From: Nocardioides islandensis
GTDB taxonomy: Bacteria > Actinomycetota > Actinomycetes > Propionibacteriales > Nocardioidaceae
Length of the DNA: 64,000 nt
Assembly (NCBI RefSeq): GCF_015352455.1
Contig: NZ_JADKPN010000002.1
Location: 1 to 64,000 of the forward strand
Direction: 5' to 3'
The notes under the pieces are model-generated. The model saw only the letters and a list, made by a program, of their open reading frames with translations. It was not told the DNA's origin and did not search any database. The translations under genes were made by a program, and so were the position numbers. Within the stretch, counting starts at the first letter, position 1. Each line of letters starts with the position of its first letter. Below, piece after piece: positions 25,510 through 34,825 of this stretch.

Positions 25510-26513
25510 CCCCCGGGCAGCGCCGCTACGGGGAAGAGGACCAGGAGCACTACGAGCGCCCCAGGCGGCGTACCCGTCCGCGGACGAAGGACCGCCCGAC
25601 GTACGACGACGCCCACGAGGGGCTGGTGCTCACCGTGGACCGGGGTCGCTACGGCGTGGTCGTCGACGACCGGGCGGTCACCGCGATGAAGGCGCGGCCG
25701 CTGGGCCGCAAGGGCGTCGTGGTCGGCGACCGGGTCCGCGTCGTCGGCGACGTCACCGGCGAGGAGGGGTCACTCGCCCGGATCGTCGAGGTGGACGAGC
25801 GGTCGACCACGCTGCGCCGCAGCGCGGACGACGACGACGCCGTGGAGCGGGTCATCGTCGCGAACGCCGACCAGCTCGTCATCGTCAGCGCGCTGGCCGA
25901 CCCCGAGCCCCGCACCGGGCTGATCGACCGCGCGCTCGTGGCGGCGTACGACGCCGGCATGAAGCCCCTGCTGTGCCTCACCAAGTCCGACCTGGCCGAC
26001 CCCGAGACCCTGCTGGTCACCTACCGCCCGCTGGGGGTGCCGTGGGTGGTGACCCGCAAGGGCGGTGACATCGGCGAGCTGCGAGAGCGGCTCCGGGAGC
26101 GGACCAGCGTGCTCATCGGCCACAGCGGCGTCGGGAAGTCCACGCTCGTCAACGCCCTGGTGCCCGACGCTGACCGGGCGATCGGGCACGTCAACGCCGT
26201 CACCGGACGGGGCCGGCACACCTCGACGTCGGCCATCATGCTGCCGCTGCCCGGTGAGGACACGGTCGAGGGCTGGATCATCGACACCCCGGGCATCCGC
26301 TCCTTCGGGCTCGCGCACGTGCAGCCCCAGCACCTCATCGAGGCGTTCCCGGACCTCGACGAGATGACCGAGGACTGCCCGCGCGGCTGCACGCACGGCG
26401 AGGACGAGCCGGAGTGCGGGCTGGACGAGGCGGTCGAGCGCGGCCATGCCGATCCGCTGCGCGTCGAGTCGTTCCGCCGGCTGCTCGCGGCGCGGTCGGT
26501 GTCGCTCTACTGA
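25506..26513 (+). CDS. rsgA: Ribosome small-subunit GTPase RsgA
   Basis: A 335-residue circularly permuted GTPase that helps mature the 30S subunit. An N-terminal OB-fold domain is followed by the G motifs in permuted order: LTKSD (G4), [15 protein letters not shown] (G1), GRHTST (G2) and [10 protein letters not shown] (G3). A zinc site follows as [20 protein letters not shown]. The GTG start overlaps the aroA stop (GTGA). Confidence 0.95.
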   Translation: MTPGQRRYGEEDQEHYERPRRRTRPRTKDRPTYDDAHEGLVLTVDRGRYGVVVDDRAVTAMKARPLGRKGVVVGDRVRVVGDVTGEEGSLARIVEVDERSTTLRRSADDDDAVERVIVANADQLVIVSALADPEPRTGLIDRALVAAYDAGMKPLLCLTKSDLADPETLLVTYRPLGVPWVVTRKGGDIGELRERLRERTSVLIGHSGVGKSTLVNALVPDADRAIGHVNAVTGRGRHTSTSAIMLPLPGEDTVEGWIIDTPGIRSFGLAHVQPQHLIEAFPDLDEMTEDCPRGCTHGEDEPECGLDEAVERGHADPLRVESFRRLLAARSVSLY

Positions 26514-26639
26514 TTCGGCTCGCTCCGCTCGCATGTCCGGCGCGCTGGTCGCCCCGACAATTGGGTCGCTGCCCGGTGGTCCGGTGTGGCACGGTGACCC
26601 GCAACGACGACCGCGGTGACCGCAGAGAGGAGGCCTGAG

Positions 26640-26711
26640 ATGGGGAGCACGCGTGCCCACCTGTCCCAGCTCTCCCAGGCGGTTACGTGTCCTCTCCTCA
26701 CCCTCGGCTGA
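26640..26711 (+). CDS. Leader peptide ORF before ribosomal protection gene
   Basis: A 23-codon open frame (MGSTRAHLSQLSQAVTCPLL then TLG and stop) with an excellent Shine-Dalgarno, GAGAGGAGG, 6 nt before its ATG. It overlaps the first 25 nt of the ribosomal protection gene in another frame, while that gene's own GTG lacks a clear ribosome site. This arrangement fits a leader peptide that couples or attenuates translation in response to ribosome-targeting drugs, as known for other resistance genes. Expression is not shown. Confidence 0.55.
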   Translation: MGSTRAHLSQLSQAVTCPLLTLG

Positions 26712-28576
26712 ACCTCGGCATCGTCGCGCACGTCGACGCCGGCAAGACCACGCTGACCGAGCGGCTCCTCTACGAGACCGGAGTCAGCACCCACCTCGGC
26801 CGCGTCGACCACGGTGACACCGTCACCGACGCCGACGACATCGAGCGCCGGCGCGGCATCACCATCCGTTCCGCGGTGGTGTCGTTCACGGTCGGCGACC
26901 TCAAGGTCAACCTCATCGACACCCCCGGCCACGCCGACTTCGTGGCCGAGGTGGAGCGCGCGCTCGCGGTGCTCGACGGCGCGGTCCTCGTCGTCTCCAC
27001 GGTCGAGGGCATCCAGGCCCAGACGCGCGCACTGATCCGGACCATGGAACGGCTCGGCATCCCGTTCCTGGTGTTCGCGAACAAGATCGACCGGGTCGGC
27101 GCGAGCGGCTCGCTCGACGAGATCCGCGAAGCGCTGGCCGGCGACGCGATCGCCCTCAACCAGCCGGTCGGGCTGGGCTCGCGGTCGGCCACGGTCCGGC
27201 CCCGTCGCGGGCCGGACTTCGCCGACGAGCTCGCGGACCGGCTGTCGCTCGTCGACGAGTCCGTGCTGGCGGCGTACGTCGACGGCTCACCGCCCGCTCC
27301 CGCCGACCTGCTGGCGTCGCTGGTCCGGGCCACCGCGACCGGCCGCGTGCACCCGGTCGTCTTCGGGGCGGCGCTGACGGGAGTCGGGGTCTGCGACGTG
27401 CTGGAGGCCATCGCGACGTACCTCCCACCCGCCGGTGGGTCGCCCACCGACGCGCTGCACGCCAACGTGTTCAAGATCGAGCGCGATGCCGCCGGGCACC
27501 CGCTGGCCTACGTGCGGATGCGCGGCGGCACGCTCACGTCGCGCGACGACGTGGTGCGTCACCACCGCGACGGCACCGGCCAGGTCACGGCCGTGCCCGG
27601 GCGGGCGAAGCGCGTGACGACGTACCTCGCCGGCTCGACCACCAGCGACCGTCCCGCCGTCGCCGGGGACATCGCGTGCGTGACCGGCCTCCCCGACGCC
27701 GAGATCGGCGACCAGCTGGGCCGGTGGGACCCGGCGTACGGACTGCGCCTGTTCCCGCCGCCCGGCCTCGAGTCCGTCGTCGTCGCGCGGGACCCGGCCG
27801 ACCGGGCGCGGCTCTACGACGCGGTGCGGCTGCTGAGCGCTCAAGACCCGCTGATCGACGCCCGTCTCGACGGGCCGATGGAGGGGGTGGGGCAGGAGCT
27901 GACGGTCAGCCTGTACGGCGAGGTGCAGCGCGAGGTGCTGGTGGCGCGGCTGGCCGAGGAGTTCGGTATCGACGCCGAGGTGTCCGCGAGCCGGGTGGTG
28001 CACGTCGAGCGGGTCGCCGGGGTCGGCGAGTGGGCAGTGCGGGTGCGCACCGGCAACGCCAGCGTCGCCTACCGCGTCGAGCCCGGCCCGGTCGGCTCCG
28101 GCGGGAGGTACGTGATGGGGACCGAGCGCGGGTACCTGCTGCCGGCGCACCACCGCGCCATCGAGGAGACCGTGCCGCGCGTCATGGCCCGCGGCCTGCT
28201 CGGCTGGCGGGTCGTGGACTGGCTGGTCACGCTCACCGACGCGCGGTTCAGCGCGCCGACGCCACCGGCGGGGTACTACCGCGACCTCACCGAGCGCGCG
28301 CTGCGGCGGGCGCTGCGCGAGGCAGGGACGCGCGAGTGCGAGCCGGTCAGCGCGTTCGAGGTCGAGGTGCCGGAGGAGTCGTTCACGGCGGTGCTGCACG
28401 TGCTGACCGCGGCCGGCGCGACCCCCGGCCTGCCGACGTTCGCGGGCGGGCGCTGCACGGTCTCCGGCACGATCCCCACCCGGTCGGTGCACGGCGTCGA
28501 GCACGGGCTGCCCGAGCTGACGGGTGGGCGCGGGTTCCTGGTGACCGAGCCGGCGGGGTACTGCCCGGTGTCCTAG
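26687..28576 (+). CDS. Tet(M)/OtrA-like ribosomal protection GTPase
   Basis: A 629-residue translational GTPase of the EF-G-like Tet(M)/OtrA family. G1 is IVAHVDAGKTTLTERLL, the switch region is RRRGITIRSAVVSF, G3 DTPGHADFVAEVERAL and G4 NKIDR. Domain II, the domain III-V EF-G-like folds and a C-terminal GGRGFLVTEPAGY follow. In OtrA-like proteins this removes tetracycline from the ribosome; chromosomal actinobacterial homologues may have other drug or stress roles. The GTG start lacks an obvious ribosome site and overlaps the leader ORF. The 3' end overlaps the convergent DUF2231 gene by 3 nt. Confidence 0.88.
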   Translation: MSSPHPRLNLGIVAHVDAGKTTLTERLLYETGVSTHLGRVDHGDTVTDADDIERRRGITIRSAVVSFTVGDLKVNLIDTPGHADFVAEVERALAVLDGAVLVVSTVEGIQAQTRALIRTMERLGIPFLVFANKIDRVGASGSLDEIREALAGDAIALNQPVGLGSRSATVRPRRGPDFADELADRLSLVDESVLAAYVDGSPPAPADLLASLVRATATGRVHPVVFGAALTGVGVCDVLEAIATYLPPAGGSPTDALHANVFKIERDAAGHPLAYVRMRGGTLTSRDDVVRHHRDGTGQVTAVPGRAKRVTTYLAGSTTSDRPAVAGDIACVTGLPDAEIGDQLGRWDPAYGLRLFPPPGLESVVVARDPADRARLYDAVRLLSAQDPLIDARLDGPMEGVGQELTVSLYGEVQREVLVARLAEEFGIDAEVSASRVVHVERVAGVGEWAVRVRTGNASVAYRVEPGPVGSGGRYVMGTERGYLLPAHHRAIEETVPRVMARGLLGWRVVDWLVTLTDARFSAPTPPAGYYRDLTERALRRALREAGTRECEPVSAFEVEVPEESFTAVLHVLTAAGATPGLPTFAGGRCTVSGTIPTRSVHGVEHGLPELTGGRGFLVTEPAGYCPVS

Positions 28577-29061
28577 CTCCAGACCGCCCGGGCACCGGCG
28601 TCGCCGGTGAGCACGGTCCAGACGAGGGTGAGGAGGGCGAGCACCACGACCAGCCCGCTGAGCACGTTCTTGCGGGTGCCGTCGCGGTCGTGGAGGTACG
28701 TCGCGGCCACGGTGACGATCCCGAACCCGGTGACGATCCAGCGCAGCGTCCGGGCGTACGACTGGTGCTTGTGGATCCGGTCGAGCAGCTCACCGGAGAA
28801 GTTCGCGAACTTGGGGTCGGAGAAGAAGTTGTTGCCGGTGAGGTACGCCGCCCAGATGGCTCCGAAGGCGATCACGGCCAGCACCAGGGTCGGCCAGCGC
28901 AGCAGGTCGCGGTACTTCGGGAGGAAGACGTAGGCGAGCGCCGCTCCGGCTCCCAGCGGCGCGAAGACGACGGCCGCGTGCACCACGAGCGGGTGCAGCG
29001 GCAGCCCGGTGACCTTCCAGGTCATGGACGTGAGCAGGGGAACAGCCGCGAAGACGGTCAC
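28573..29061 (-). CDS. DUF2231 membrane protein
   Basis: A 162-residue membrane protein of the DUF2231 type: [20 protein letters not shown], then helices [37 protein letters not shown] and [19 protein letters not shown]. The PLHPLVVH motif may hold heme or metal. An internal ATG at 29025 is possible; I used the GTG at 29061, which has TACCCT just upstream. Function unknown. Confidence 0.75.
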   Translation of the reverse strand: MTVFAAVPLLTSMTWKVTGLPLHPLVVHAAVVFAPLGAGAALAYVFLPKYRDLLRWPTLVLAVIAFGAIWAAYLTGNNFFSDPKFANFSGELLDRIHKHQSYARTLRWIVTGFGIVTVAATYLHDRDGTRKNVLSGLVVVLALLTLVWTVLTGDAGARAVWS

Positions 29062-29117
29062 ACCTCAGGGTACGGAGGTCCCGGGTCTTCGGTTCGGCGG
29101 CGAATAGGGTGGGTTGC

Positions 29118-30011
29118 ATGCCGATCTCCGGCCCGTCGTCGGGTGTCATTGACTTCACCGACGACCTGCGCCTCGCGCACGTGCTCGCCGACGACGCCGA
29201 CTCGATCACCGTGAACCGCTTCAAGGCCCTCGACCTGCACGTCATGAGCAAGCCGGACCTCACGCCCGTGACCGATGCGGACCAGGCGGTCGAGGAGGCC
29301 ATCCGGCGTACCCTCTCCCGCGTCCGCTCGCGCGACGCCGTCCTCGGCGAGGAGCAGGGATCGAGCGGCCACAGCCAGCGGCAGTGGGTGATCGACCCGA
29401 TCGACGGCACCAAGAACTTCGTGCGCGGCGTGCCCGTCTGGGCGACGCTCATCTCGCTGGTCGTCGACGGCGAGGTGGTGCTCGGCGTGGTCTCCGCGCC
29501 CGCGCTCCAGCGGCGGTGGTGGGCGTCGTCCGGCGCCGGCGCGTGGACCGGCCGCTCGCTGCTGAAGGCGACCAGGTGCACCGTGTCCGACGTACGCCGC
29601 CTCGAGGACGCGTCCTTGTCGTACTCCTCCCTCCACGGCTGGGAGGAGCGCGAGCGGCTCCAGGACTTCCTGTCGCTGATGCGCCGGTGCTGGCGCACGC
29701 GGGCCTACAGCGACTTCTGGTCCTACATGCTGCTGGCCGAGGGCGCCGTCGACATCGCCGCGGAGCCGGAGCTCCAGCTCTACGACATGGCCGCCCTCGA
29801 CGTGATCGTCCGGGAGGCCGGCGGCCGCTTCTCGTCCCTGGACGGCACCGACGGCCCGCACGGCGGGAACGCGCTGGCCACCAACGGCCACCTCCACGAG
29901 GCCGTGCTCGCCTTCCTCGGCTCCCTCCCCGACGACCACGACGACCCCGAGTTCCCGCCCCTCGGCCCGGGCTCGGTCAGCGACCTCCGGTCGCGACGCC
30001 CGCCCGACTGA
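29118..30011 (+). CDS. hisN: Histidinol-phosphatase (inositol monophosphatase family)
   Basis: A 297-residue metal-dependent phosphatase of the IMPase family, most like actinobacterial HisN, which removes phosphate from histidinol phosphate in histidine synthesis. Metal-binding motifs are [32 protein letters not shown] and the C-terminal [26 protein letters not shown] 29118 is preceded by TAGGGT at 29105-29110 and 7 nt, a leaderless-type promoter. Confidence 0.88.
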   Translation: MPISGPSSGVIDFTDDLRLAHVLADDADSITVNRFKALDLHVMSKPDLTPVTDADQAVEEAIRRTLSRVRSRDAVLGEEQGSSGHSQRQWVIDPIDGTKNFVRGVPVWATLISLVVDGEVVLGVVSAPALQRRWWASSGAGAWTGRSLLKATRCTVSDVRRLEDASLSYSSLHGWEERERLQDFLSLMRRCWRTRAYSDFWSYMLLAEGAVDIAAEPELQLYDMAALDVIVREAGGRFSSLDGTDGPHGGNALATNGHLHEAVLAFLGSLPDDHDDPEFPPLGPGSVSDLRSRRPPD

Positions 30012-30054
30012 GACTCTCTCCTCGGCAGGGTTCGTGCTGGGCATGGCGGCCGGT

Positions 30055-30125
30055 AATGGCGCGATCGCGGCCGAATTGCAGGTTCCCGCCACCGAAATCT
30101 GCAGTTCCGCCGCGATCGCGCCATT
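30055..30125. repeat. 27-bp imperfect inverted repeat hairpin
   Basis: Arms 30055-30081 and 30099-30125 match over 27 bp with two mismatches (left AATGGCGCGATCGCGG, right CCGCGATCGCGCCATT), with a 17-nt loop. It lies 43 nt after the hisN stop. It may be a strong stem that ends transcription or a relic of a dispersed element; only one copy is in the window. Confidence 0.8.
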
Positions 30126-30239
30126 CTCGGCACCCACGACCAGCCCTGTGGGCGCACCCTCGACCGCGACACGTGGCGGCGCTACCGTGGTGTGGACCAA
30201 CCCGCCCCAGAGAAGCACGCGCGAGGAGGTCCCCCGGAC

Positions 30240-30671
30240 ATGCGCATCAGCGACGTCATCGGCACCAAGGCGAGCAAGGACGTCATCACCATCGCGCCGG
30301 ACGCCACCGTTCGAGAGCTGATCCGGTTGCTGGCCGAGCACAACGTCGGCGCGCTGATCGTCAGCGGCGACGGGTCGGCCGTGGACGGGATCGTCAGCGA
30401 GCGTGACGTCGTACGCCGGCTGCTGGACTCCGACGACATCCTCGACGGCCAGGTGGCGGCGATCATGACGGCCGAGGTGGCCACGGCCGCTCCGGACACC
30501 AGCCTCGACGACATGCGGCTGCTGATGACCGAGCGCCGGATCCGGCACGTGCCCGTGGTCTCGGAGGAGAGGCTGGTCGGCATCATCAGCATCGGTGACG
30601 TGGTGAAGGCGGCCATGGACCAGCTCCAGTTCGAGCGCGACCAGCTCGACTCGTACGTCCACGGAGCCTGA
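30240..30671 (+). CDS. CBS-domain pair protein
   Basis: A 143-residue protein made of two CBS domains: about residues 5-60 (IRLLAEHNVGALIVSGDG, VSERDVVRRL) and about 75-135 (MTERRIRHVPVVSEERLVGI, ISIGDVVKAAMDQ). Such pairs bind adenine nucleotides and act as energy or redox sensors. The ATG follows AGGAGGT. Immediate neighbours give no specific partner. Confidence 0.88.
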   Translation: MRISDVIGTKASKDVITIAPDATVRELIRLLAEHNVGALIVSGDGSAVDGIVSERDVVRRLLDSDDILDGQVAAIMTAEVATAAPDTSLDDMRLLMTERRIRHVPVVSEERLVGIISIGDVVKAAMDQLQFERDQLDSYVHGA

Positions 30672-30779
30672 TCTGGCCCCTCCCCTCTGCTTCGGGGCGC
30701 GTCCGCGCGGCTGAGGCATCGCACCATCCAGGTCGTGCGGGCGCTGGGCGCCGGTCCACGCCCTGGTAGACAAGGGCGC

Positions 30780-31148
30780 ATGGAGAAGCCTGAGATCGAG
30801 TTCCCCGGGCCGGAGGCGCCCAGCGACCTGGTGGTCACCGAGATCACCGAGGGTGACGGCGCCGAGGCGACGTCCGGGTCGACGGTGTCGGTGCACTACG
30901 TCGGCGTCGCGCACTCGACCGGCGAGGAGTTCGACGCGTCGTACAACCGTGGCGCCCCGCTCGAGTTCCGGCTCGGCATCGGCCAGGTCATCCAGGGCTG
31001 GGACCAGGGCGTCGCGGGCATGAAGGTGGGCGGCCGGCGGCAGCTGGTGATCCCGCCGCACCTCGGGTACGGCGACCGCGGCGCGGGCGGCGTCATCCAG
31101 CCGGGCGAGACGCTGATCTTCGTGGTCGACCTCCTGGATGTGCGCTGA
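30780..31148 (+). CDS. FKBP-type peptidyl-prolyl isomerase
   Basis: A 122-residue single-domain FKBP prolyl isomerase: GSTVSVHYVGVAHSTGEEFD, SYNRGAPLEFRLGIGQVIQG, the pocket Trp in QGWDQGVAGMKVGGRR, and IPPHLGYGDRGAGGVIQPGE. No signal sequence, so cytosolic. TAGACA 7 nt before the ATG suggests a leaderless start. Confidence 0.93.
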   Translation: MEKPEIEFPGPEAPSDLVVTEITEGDGAEATSGSTVSVHYVGVAHSTGEEFDASYNRGAPLEFRLGIGQVIQGWDQGVAGMKVGGRRQLVIPPHLGYGDRGAGGVIQPGETLIFVVDLLDVR

Positions 31149-31175
31149 CCTGCTCCCTTTTGGGACACTGGGCTC

Positions 31176-31403
31176 ATGACCGAGAGCCCGCTGACGACCG
31201 ACGTCAGGATCAGCGACGAGTCCATCAAGCTCGGGCAGTTCCTCAAGCTGGCCGACCTGGTCGACTCCGGCAGCGAGGCCAAGCCCCTGCTCGCCGGTGG
31301 CATGGTGCGCGTCAACGACGTCGTCGAGACGCGCCGCGGCCGTCAGCTGGTGCCGGGTGACGTCGTCGCCATCGCGGCCAGGTCCGTCCGGGTCGTGAGC
31401 TAG
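31176..31403 (+). CDS. S4-domain RNA-binding protein, YbcJ-like
   Basis: A 75-residue S4-like domain protein: SIKLGQFLKLADLVDSGSEA, LLAGGMVRVNDVVETRRGRQ, LVPGDVV. It is of the YbcJ/YaaA type thought to bind structured RNA. It ends overlapping the stop of the convergent DUF445 gene by 4 nt. Confidence 0.88.
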   Translation: MTESPLTTDVRISDESIKLGQFLKLADLVDSGSEAKPLLAGGMVRVNDVVETRRGRQLVPGDVVAIAARSVRVVS

Positions 31404-32683
31404 AGCACCAGCGACGCGGCGTGGATGACCACGCCGACCAGGCCGCCCACGATCGTGCCGTTGATCCGGATGAACTGCAGGTCCCGGCCGACGTGCAGCT
31501 CGATGCGGCGCGCGGCCTCCTTGCCGTCCCACCGCTCGATGGTGCTGGTGATCACCGCGGTGATCTCCGCTCCGTAGCGCTCGACCGCGAACACCGCGGC
31601 GTCCGCCGCCACCAGGTCCAGCCGCTTGCGCAGGTTCTCGTCGGCGACCAGGCGCGAGCCGAACGCCGAGAGCTCGGCCAGCACCCGCTGGCGTACGGCG
31701 CCCTCGGGGTCGGCCAGCGAGGTCTGCAGCGACCGGCGCAGGGCATTCCAGAGGTCGACGCTCGAGCTGAGGACCTGCGGGTGGTCGAGGAGCCGCTCCT
31801 TGAGGTGCTCGGTGCGCGCCTGGGTGTCGGGGTCGTGCAGCAGGTCGTGGGCGAGCTGGCGCAGCATCGAGTCCAACGCCCGCCGCGCGTGGTGGTGGGG
31901 GTCGTGGCGGATGTCCAGCAACCACTCCACGATCTCCCGGTAGAGCCGGCGGCTGACCGCGCTGTTGAGCCGGTCCGGCGCCCACCACGGCGCCCGCTCC
32001 TCCAGGACCTCGGCGAACTGCTCGGGGTTCTCGACCAGCCACTGGGCGATCTCGTCGACGGCCAGGTCGACCAGCCCGTGGTGCAGGTCGTCGCGGACGA
32101 CCTCGTCCAGCAGCCCGCCCAGCAGCGGCGAGATCGGCTCCTCGCGGAACCGCGGCACCAGGGCGTCCTGCACGAAGCCGCGCACGTGCTCGTCGGTCAC
32201 CTTCCCCAGCGCGATCGAGGCGAGCTCGGCCGCCTCGTCGGCGACCCGCCGGGCGTTCGCGGGGTTCGACAGCCATGACCCGACCCGCGCCGAGATCGTC
32301 GCCGCAGCGACCCGGTCGCGGATGATCCCCTCCTGGAGGAAGTTCTCCCCGACGAACTCCTCCAGCCCGCGGCCCAGCTCGTCCTTGCGCTTGGGGATCA
32401 GCGCGGTGTGCGGCACGGGGATGCCCAGCGGGTGCTTGAACAGGGCCGTCACGGCGAACCAGTCCGCGATCGCGCCGACCATGGACGCCTCGGCGCCGGC
32501 GTTCACGAACCCGAGGAAGCCGCCCTGACCGCGCGTGGCGACGTACACGACCGCCGCGAACACCAGCAGGCTCACCGCGATCGTCCGCATCCGGCGCAGG
32601 CCGCGGCGTCGCGCCTCGTCGGCAGCGGGGTCCGGCGTGATCATCGAGATCACGCCCCTGGCTGCCTGCCGGTCCTGGGTCAC
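31400..32683 (-). CDS. DUF445 family membrane protein
   Basis: A 427-residue DUF445 protein. One or two helices at the N-terminus (AVSLLVFAAVVYVATRG, then the VNAGAEASMVGAIADWFAVT motif with HPLGIPVPHTALIPKRK), a long soluble helical middle with repeated SWL/NPA-type elements, and a C-terminal membrane hairpin (GTIVGGLVGVVIHAASLVL). The family is widespread; function unproven. It is alone on its strand. Confidence 0.85.
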   Translation of the reverse strand: MTQDRQAARGVISMITPDPAADEARRRGLRRMRTIAVSLLVFAAVVYVATRGQGGFLGFVNAGAEASMVGAIADWFAVTALFKHPLGIPVPHTALIPKRKDELGRGLEEFVGENFLQEGIIRDRVAAATISARVGSWLSNPANARRVADEAAELASIALGKVTDEHVRGFVQDALVPRFREEPISPLLGGLLDEVVRDDLHHGLVDLAVDEIAQWLVENPEQFAEVLEERAPWWAPDRLNSAVSRRLYREIVEWLLDIRHDPHHHARRALDSMLRQLAHDLLHDPDTQARTEHLKERLLDHPQVLSSSVDLWNALRRSLQTSLADPEGAVRQRVLAELSAFGSRLVADENLRKRLDLVAADAAVFAVERYGAEITAVITSTIERWDGKEAARRIELHVGRDLQFIRINGTIVGGLVGVVIHAASLVL

Positions 32684-32716
32684 CCTTCGATCATGACGTA
32701 CGGAAGAATCCCGCCC

Positions 32717-33115
32717 ATGTCACGCACCGTGATCACGTTCGGGACGTTCGACGTCTTCCACGTCGGCCACCTGCGCGTGATCGAGCGGGCCGCCGCCCTC
32801 GGCGACCGTCTCGTCGTCGGTGTCTCGGCCGACGCCCTCAACCTGGCCAAGAAGGGCCGCGAGCCGGTGTTCAGCCAGGGTGAGCGGCTGGCCATCGTGG
32901 CGGCGCTCAAGCCGGTGGACGAGGTGTTCGTCGAGGAGAGCCTGGAGCTCAAGCGGCACTACATCGAGCAGTACGCCGCGGACGTGCTCGTCATGGGCGA
33001 CGACTGGAAGGGCCGCTTCGACGAGTTCGAGGACGTCTGCGAGGTCGTGTACCTGCCCCGCACCCCCGCCATCTCGACCACGGCCCTCATCGAGAAGATC
33101 TCCGCCGCGGAGTGA
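32717..33115 (+). CDS. Cytidylyltransferase-like nucleotidyltransferase (TagD-type)
   Basis: A 132-residue nucleotidyltransferase with the HxGH motif in GTFDVFHVGHLRVIERA and the second motif in LPRTPAISTTALI (RTxxISTT). This pattern is typical of glycerol-3-phosphate cytidylyltransferase (TagD/TarD), which makes CDP-glycerol for wall teichoic acids, or of related sugar-phosphate nucleotidyltransferases. No teichoic-acid gene is adjacent, so the acceptor is uncertain. Confidence 0.82.
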   Translation: MSRTVITFGTFDVFHVGHLRVIERAAALGDRLVVGVSADALNLAKKGREPVFSQGERLAIVAALKPVDEVFVEESLELKRHYIEQYAADVLVMGDDWKGRFDEFEDVCEVVYLPRTPAISTTALIEKISAAE

Positions 33116-33213
33116 CGCAGGTCTAGCACAGGCGTGAGCGCCCGGTCGGTCGCGAGGGCGGCGCCGTCTAAGGTGGGCGCGGTACGCCCCCACCCTCGAG
33201 GAGATCCCCCCAC

Positions 33214-34824
33214 ATGCGCCGCACGACCGCCAGCCTGCTGGCCCTCGGACTGTCGCTGGCCCTGGCGCTGACCGTGGCGCCGGCGACCGTGTCCACCGCG
33301 ACGGGCGCCCAGGCGCAGTCCTCCTCGGCGGCCCAGCCGGGGCGCACCACCGACCGCGAGCGGGCGACCCGCGCCCTGGAGCGCGCGAAGGATCTCTTCT
33401 CGGCGAAGGCCTCCTCGAGCGGCGACGGGAGCGGTGGCGGCCGGGCCCGCAAGCAGGACGCCACGCTCGTCATGCGCGACCTCTTCGAGAGCCGCGGTGC
33501 CCTCTCGCCCTCCCAGCGCACGATCGCGAACCACATCCTGGCCCGCCCGACCGACGGCGCCAGCGACCCGTACGGCGACGGCTACCGGGTCCCGTCGAAG
33601 AAGAAGTGCGCCGGCAACTTCTGCATCCACTGGGTGACGAGCACCGACGACGCCCCGCCCAGCCGGGCCTGGGTCACCAGGATGCTGAAGCTGATGAACC
33701 ACGTCTGGAAGAAGGAGGTCAACAAGCTCGGCTACCGCCGCCCGGTCTCCGACGGCGGCCGTGGAGGCAACGACAAGTTCGACGTGTACCTCGCCCAGAT
33801 CGCCGATCGTGGCCTCTACGGGTACTGCGCTCCCGAGCGCCGCAAGCCCGGCTTCGAGTGGCTGGCGTCCGGCTTCTGCGTGCTCGACAACGACTACGTC
33901 GGCTTCCCGCGCTCGCCGATCCAGAGCGCCGAGGTGACAGCCGCGCACGAGTTCTTCCACGCCATCCAGTTCGGGTACGACTTCGGCGAGGACCCCTGGT
34001 TGCTCGAGGCCACCGCGACGTGGATGGAGGAGCGGGTCTTCGACGGCATCAACGACAACCGGCAGTTCCTCCCCTCGAGCCAGGTGGCCGTGCCGGAGAA
34101 GCCGCTGGACTTCTTCAACTCCTTCCTCGGCGGCGGCGAGCAGTACGGCAACTGGGTGTTCTTCGAGTTCCTCAGCAAGAAGTTCGGGACCAACGTCGTC
34201 CAGCAGATCTGGAACAAGGCAGCCGCCTTTCCGGGCGCTCCCGACATGTACTCCACCCGGGCGATCGCCGCGACGCTGAAGTCCCACAAGGGGTTCAAGC
34301 GCGTCTACAGCGAGTTCGCGTCCGCGAACACCCTGCCGGCCAAGTTCTACGCCGAGGGCAAGAGCTGGGCGATCCCGGCCCCGTGGGCCGCCCACCCCAT
34401 CACCCTGACCCGCGCCCAGCGGCGCACCGGCACGTTGGCGACCTCCTTGCTGCACATGACGTCCTGGAGCTACCAGGTGAAGTCGTCCACCTCGCTGCGC
34501 AACAAGAAGTGGCACCTGAAGGTGAAGATCGACGGACCGAGCGCGTTCCGCTCGCCGGCGGCCTTCGTCTTGGTGCAGAAGCGCCACGGCTTCGAGAAGC
34601 GCTACGTCCACCTCAACGGCAAGGGCAACGGCCAGGTGATCGTCCCCTTCAGCCGCAAGAAGGTGAAGGCGGTCTACGTGACGCTCGTGAACGCCTCGAC
34701 CCGCTTCAAGTGCAACCGCAAGCCACCGTCGAACTTCTCCTGCAACGGCCAGCCGATCGACGACGGGCGGAACTTCGTGGGCAAGAAGTACAAGTTCTCC
34801 GCCAACGTCATCAAGCGGGGCTGA
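33214..34824 (+). CDS. Secreted zinc metalloprotease-like protein (MXAN_6640 family)
   Basis: A 536-residue exported protein. A signal peptide (LLALGLSLALALTVAPATVS, cut near residue 34) precedes a Ser/Gly linker. The catalytic HEFFH motif is at residues 245-249 with Glu265 (LLEATATWMEER) as likely third ligand, as in MXAN_6640-type proteins. The C-terminal 150 residues form a Lys-rich beta domain with a cysteine pair (FKCNRK ... FSCNGQ). The ATG follows GAGGAGAT. Substrate unknown. Confidence 0.78.
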   Translation: MRRTTASLLALGLSLALALTVAPATVSTATGAQAQSSSAAQPGRTTDRERATRALERAKDLFSAKASSSGDGSGGGRARKQDATLVMRDLFESRGALSPSQRTIANHILARPTDGASDPYGDGYRVPSKKKCAGNFCIHWVTSTDDAPPSRAWVTRMLKLMNHVWKKEVNKLGYRRPVSDGGRGGNDKFDVYLAQIADRGLYGYCAPERRKPGFEWLASGFCVLDNDYVGFPRSPIQSAEVTAAHEFFHAIQFGYDFGEDPWLLEATATWMEERVFDGINDNRQFLPSSQVAVPEKPLDFFNSFLGGGEQYGNWVFFEFLSKKFGTNVVQQIWNKAAAFPGAPDMYSTRAIAATLKSHKGFKRVYSEFASANTLPAKFYAEGKSWAIPAPWAAHPITLTRAQRRTGTLATSLLHMTSWSYQVKSSTSLRNKKWHLKVKIDGPSAFRSPAAFVLVQKRHGFEKRYVHLNGKGNGQVIVPFSRKKVKAVYVTLVNASTRFKCNRKPPSNFSCNGQPIDDGRNFVGKKYKFSANVIKRG

Positions 34825-34825
34825 G

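Noticed and set aside
26687..28576. EF-G (fusA) as the identity of the GTPase
   Set aside because: At 629 residues and with the GRGFLVTEPAGY end it fits Tet(M)/OtrA-type proteins better than EF-G, and no rps or tuf genes are adjacent.
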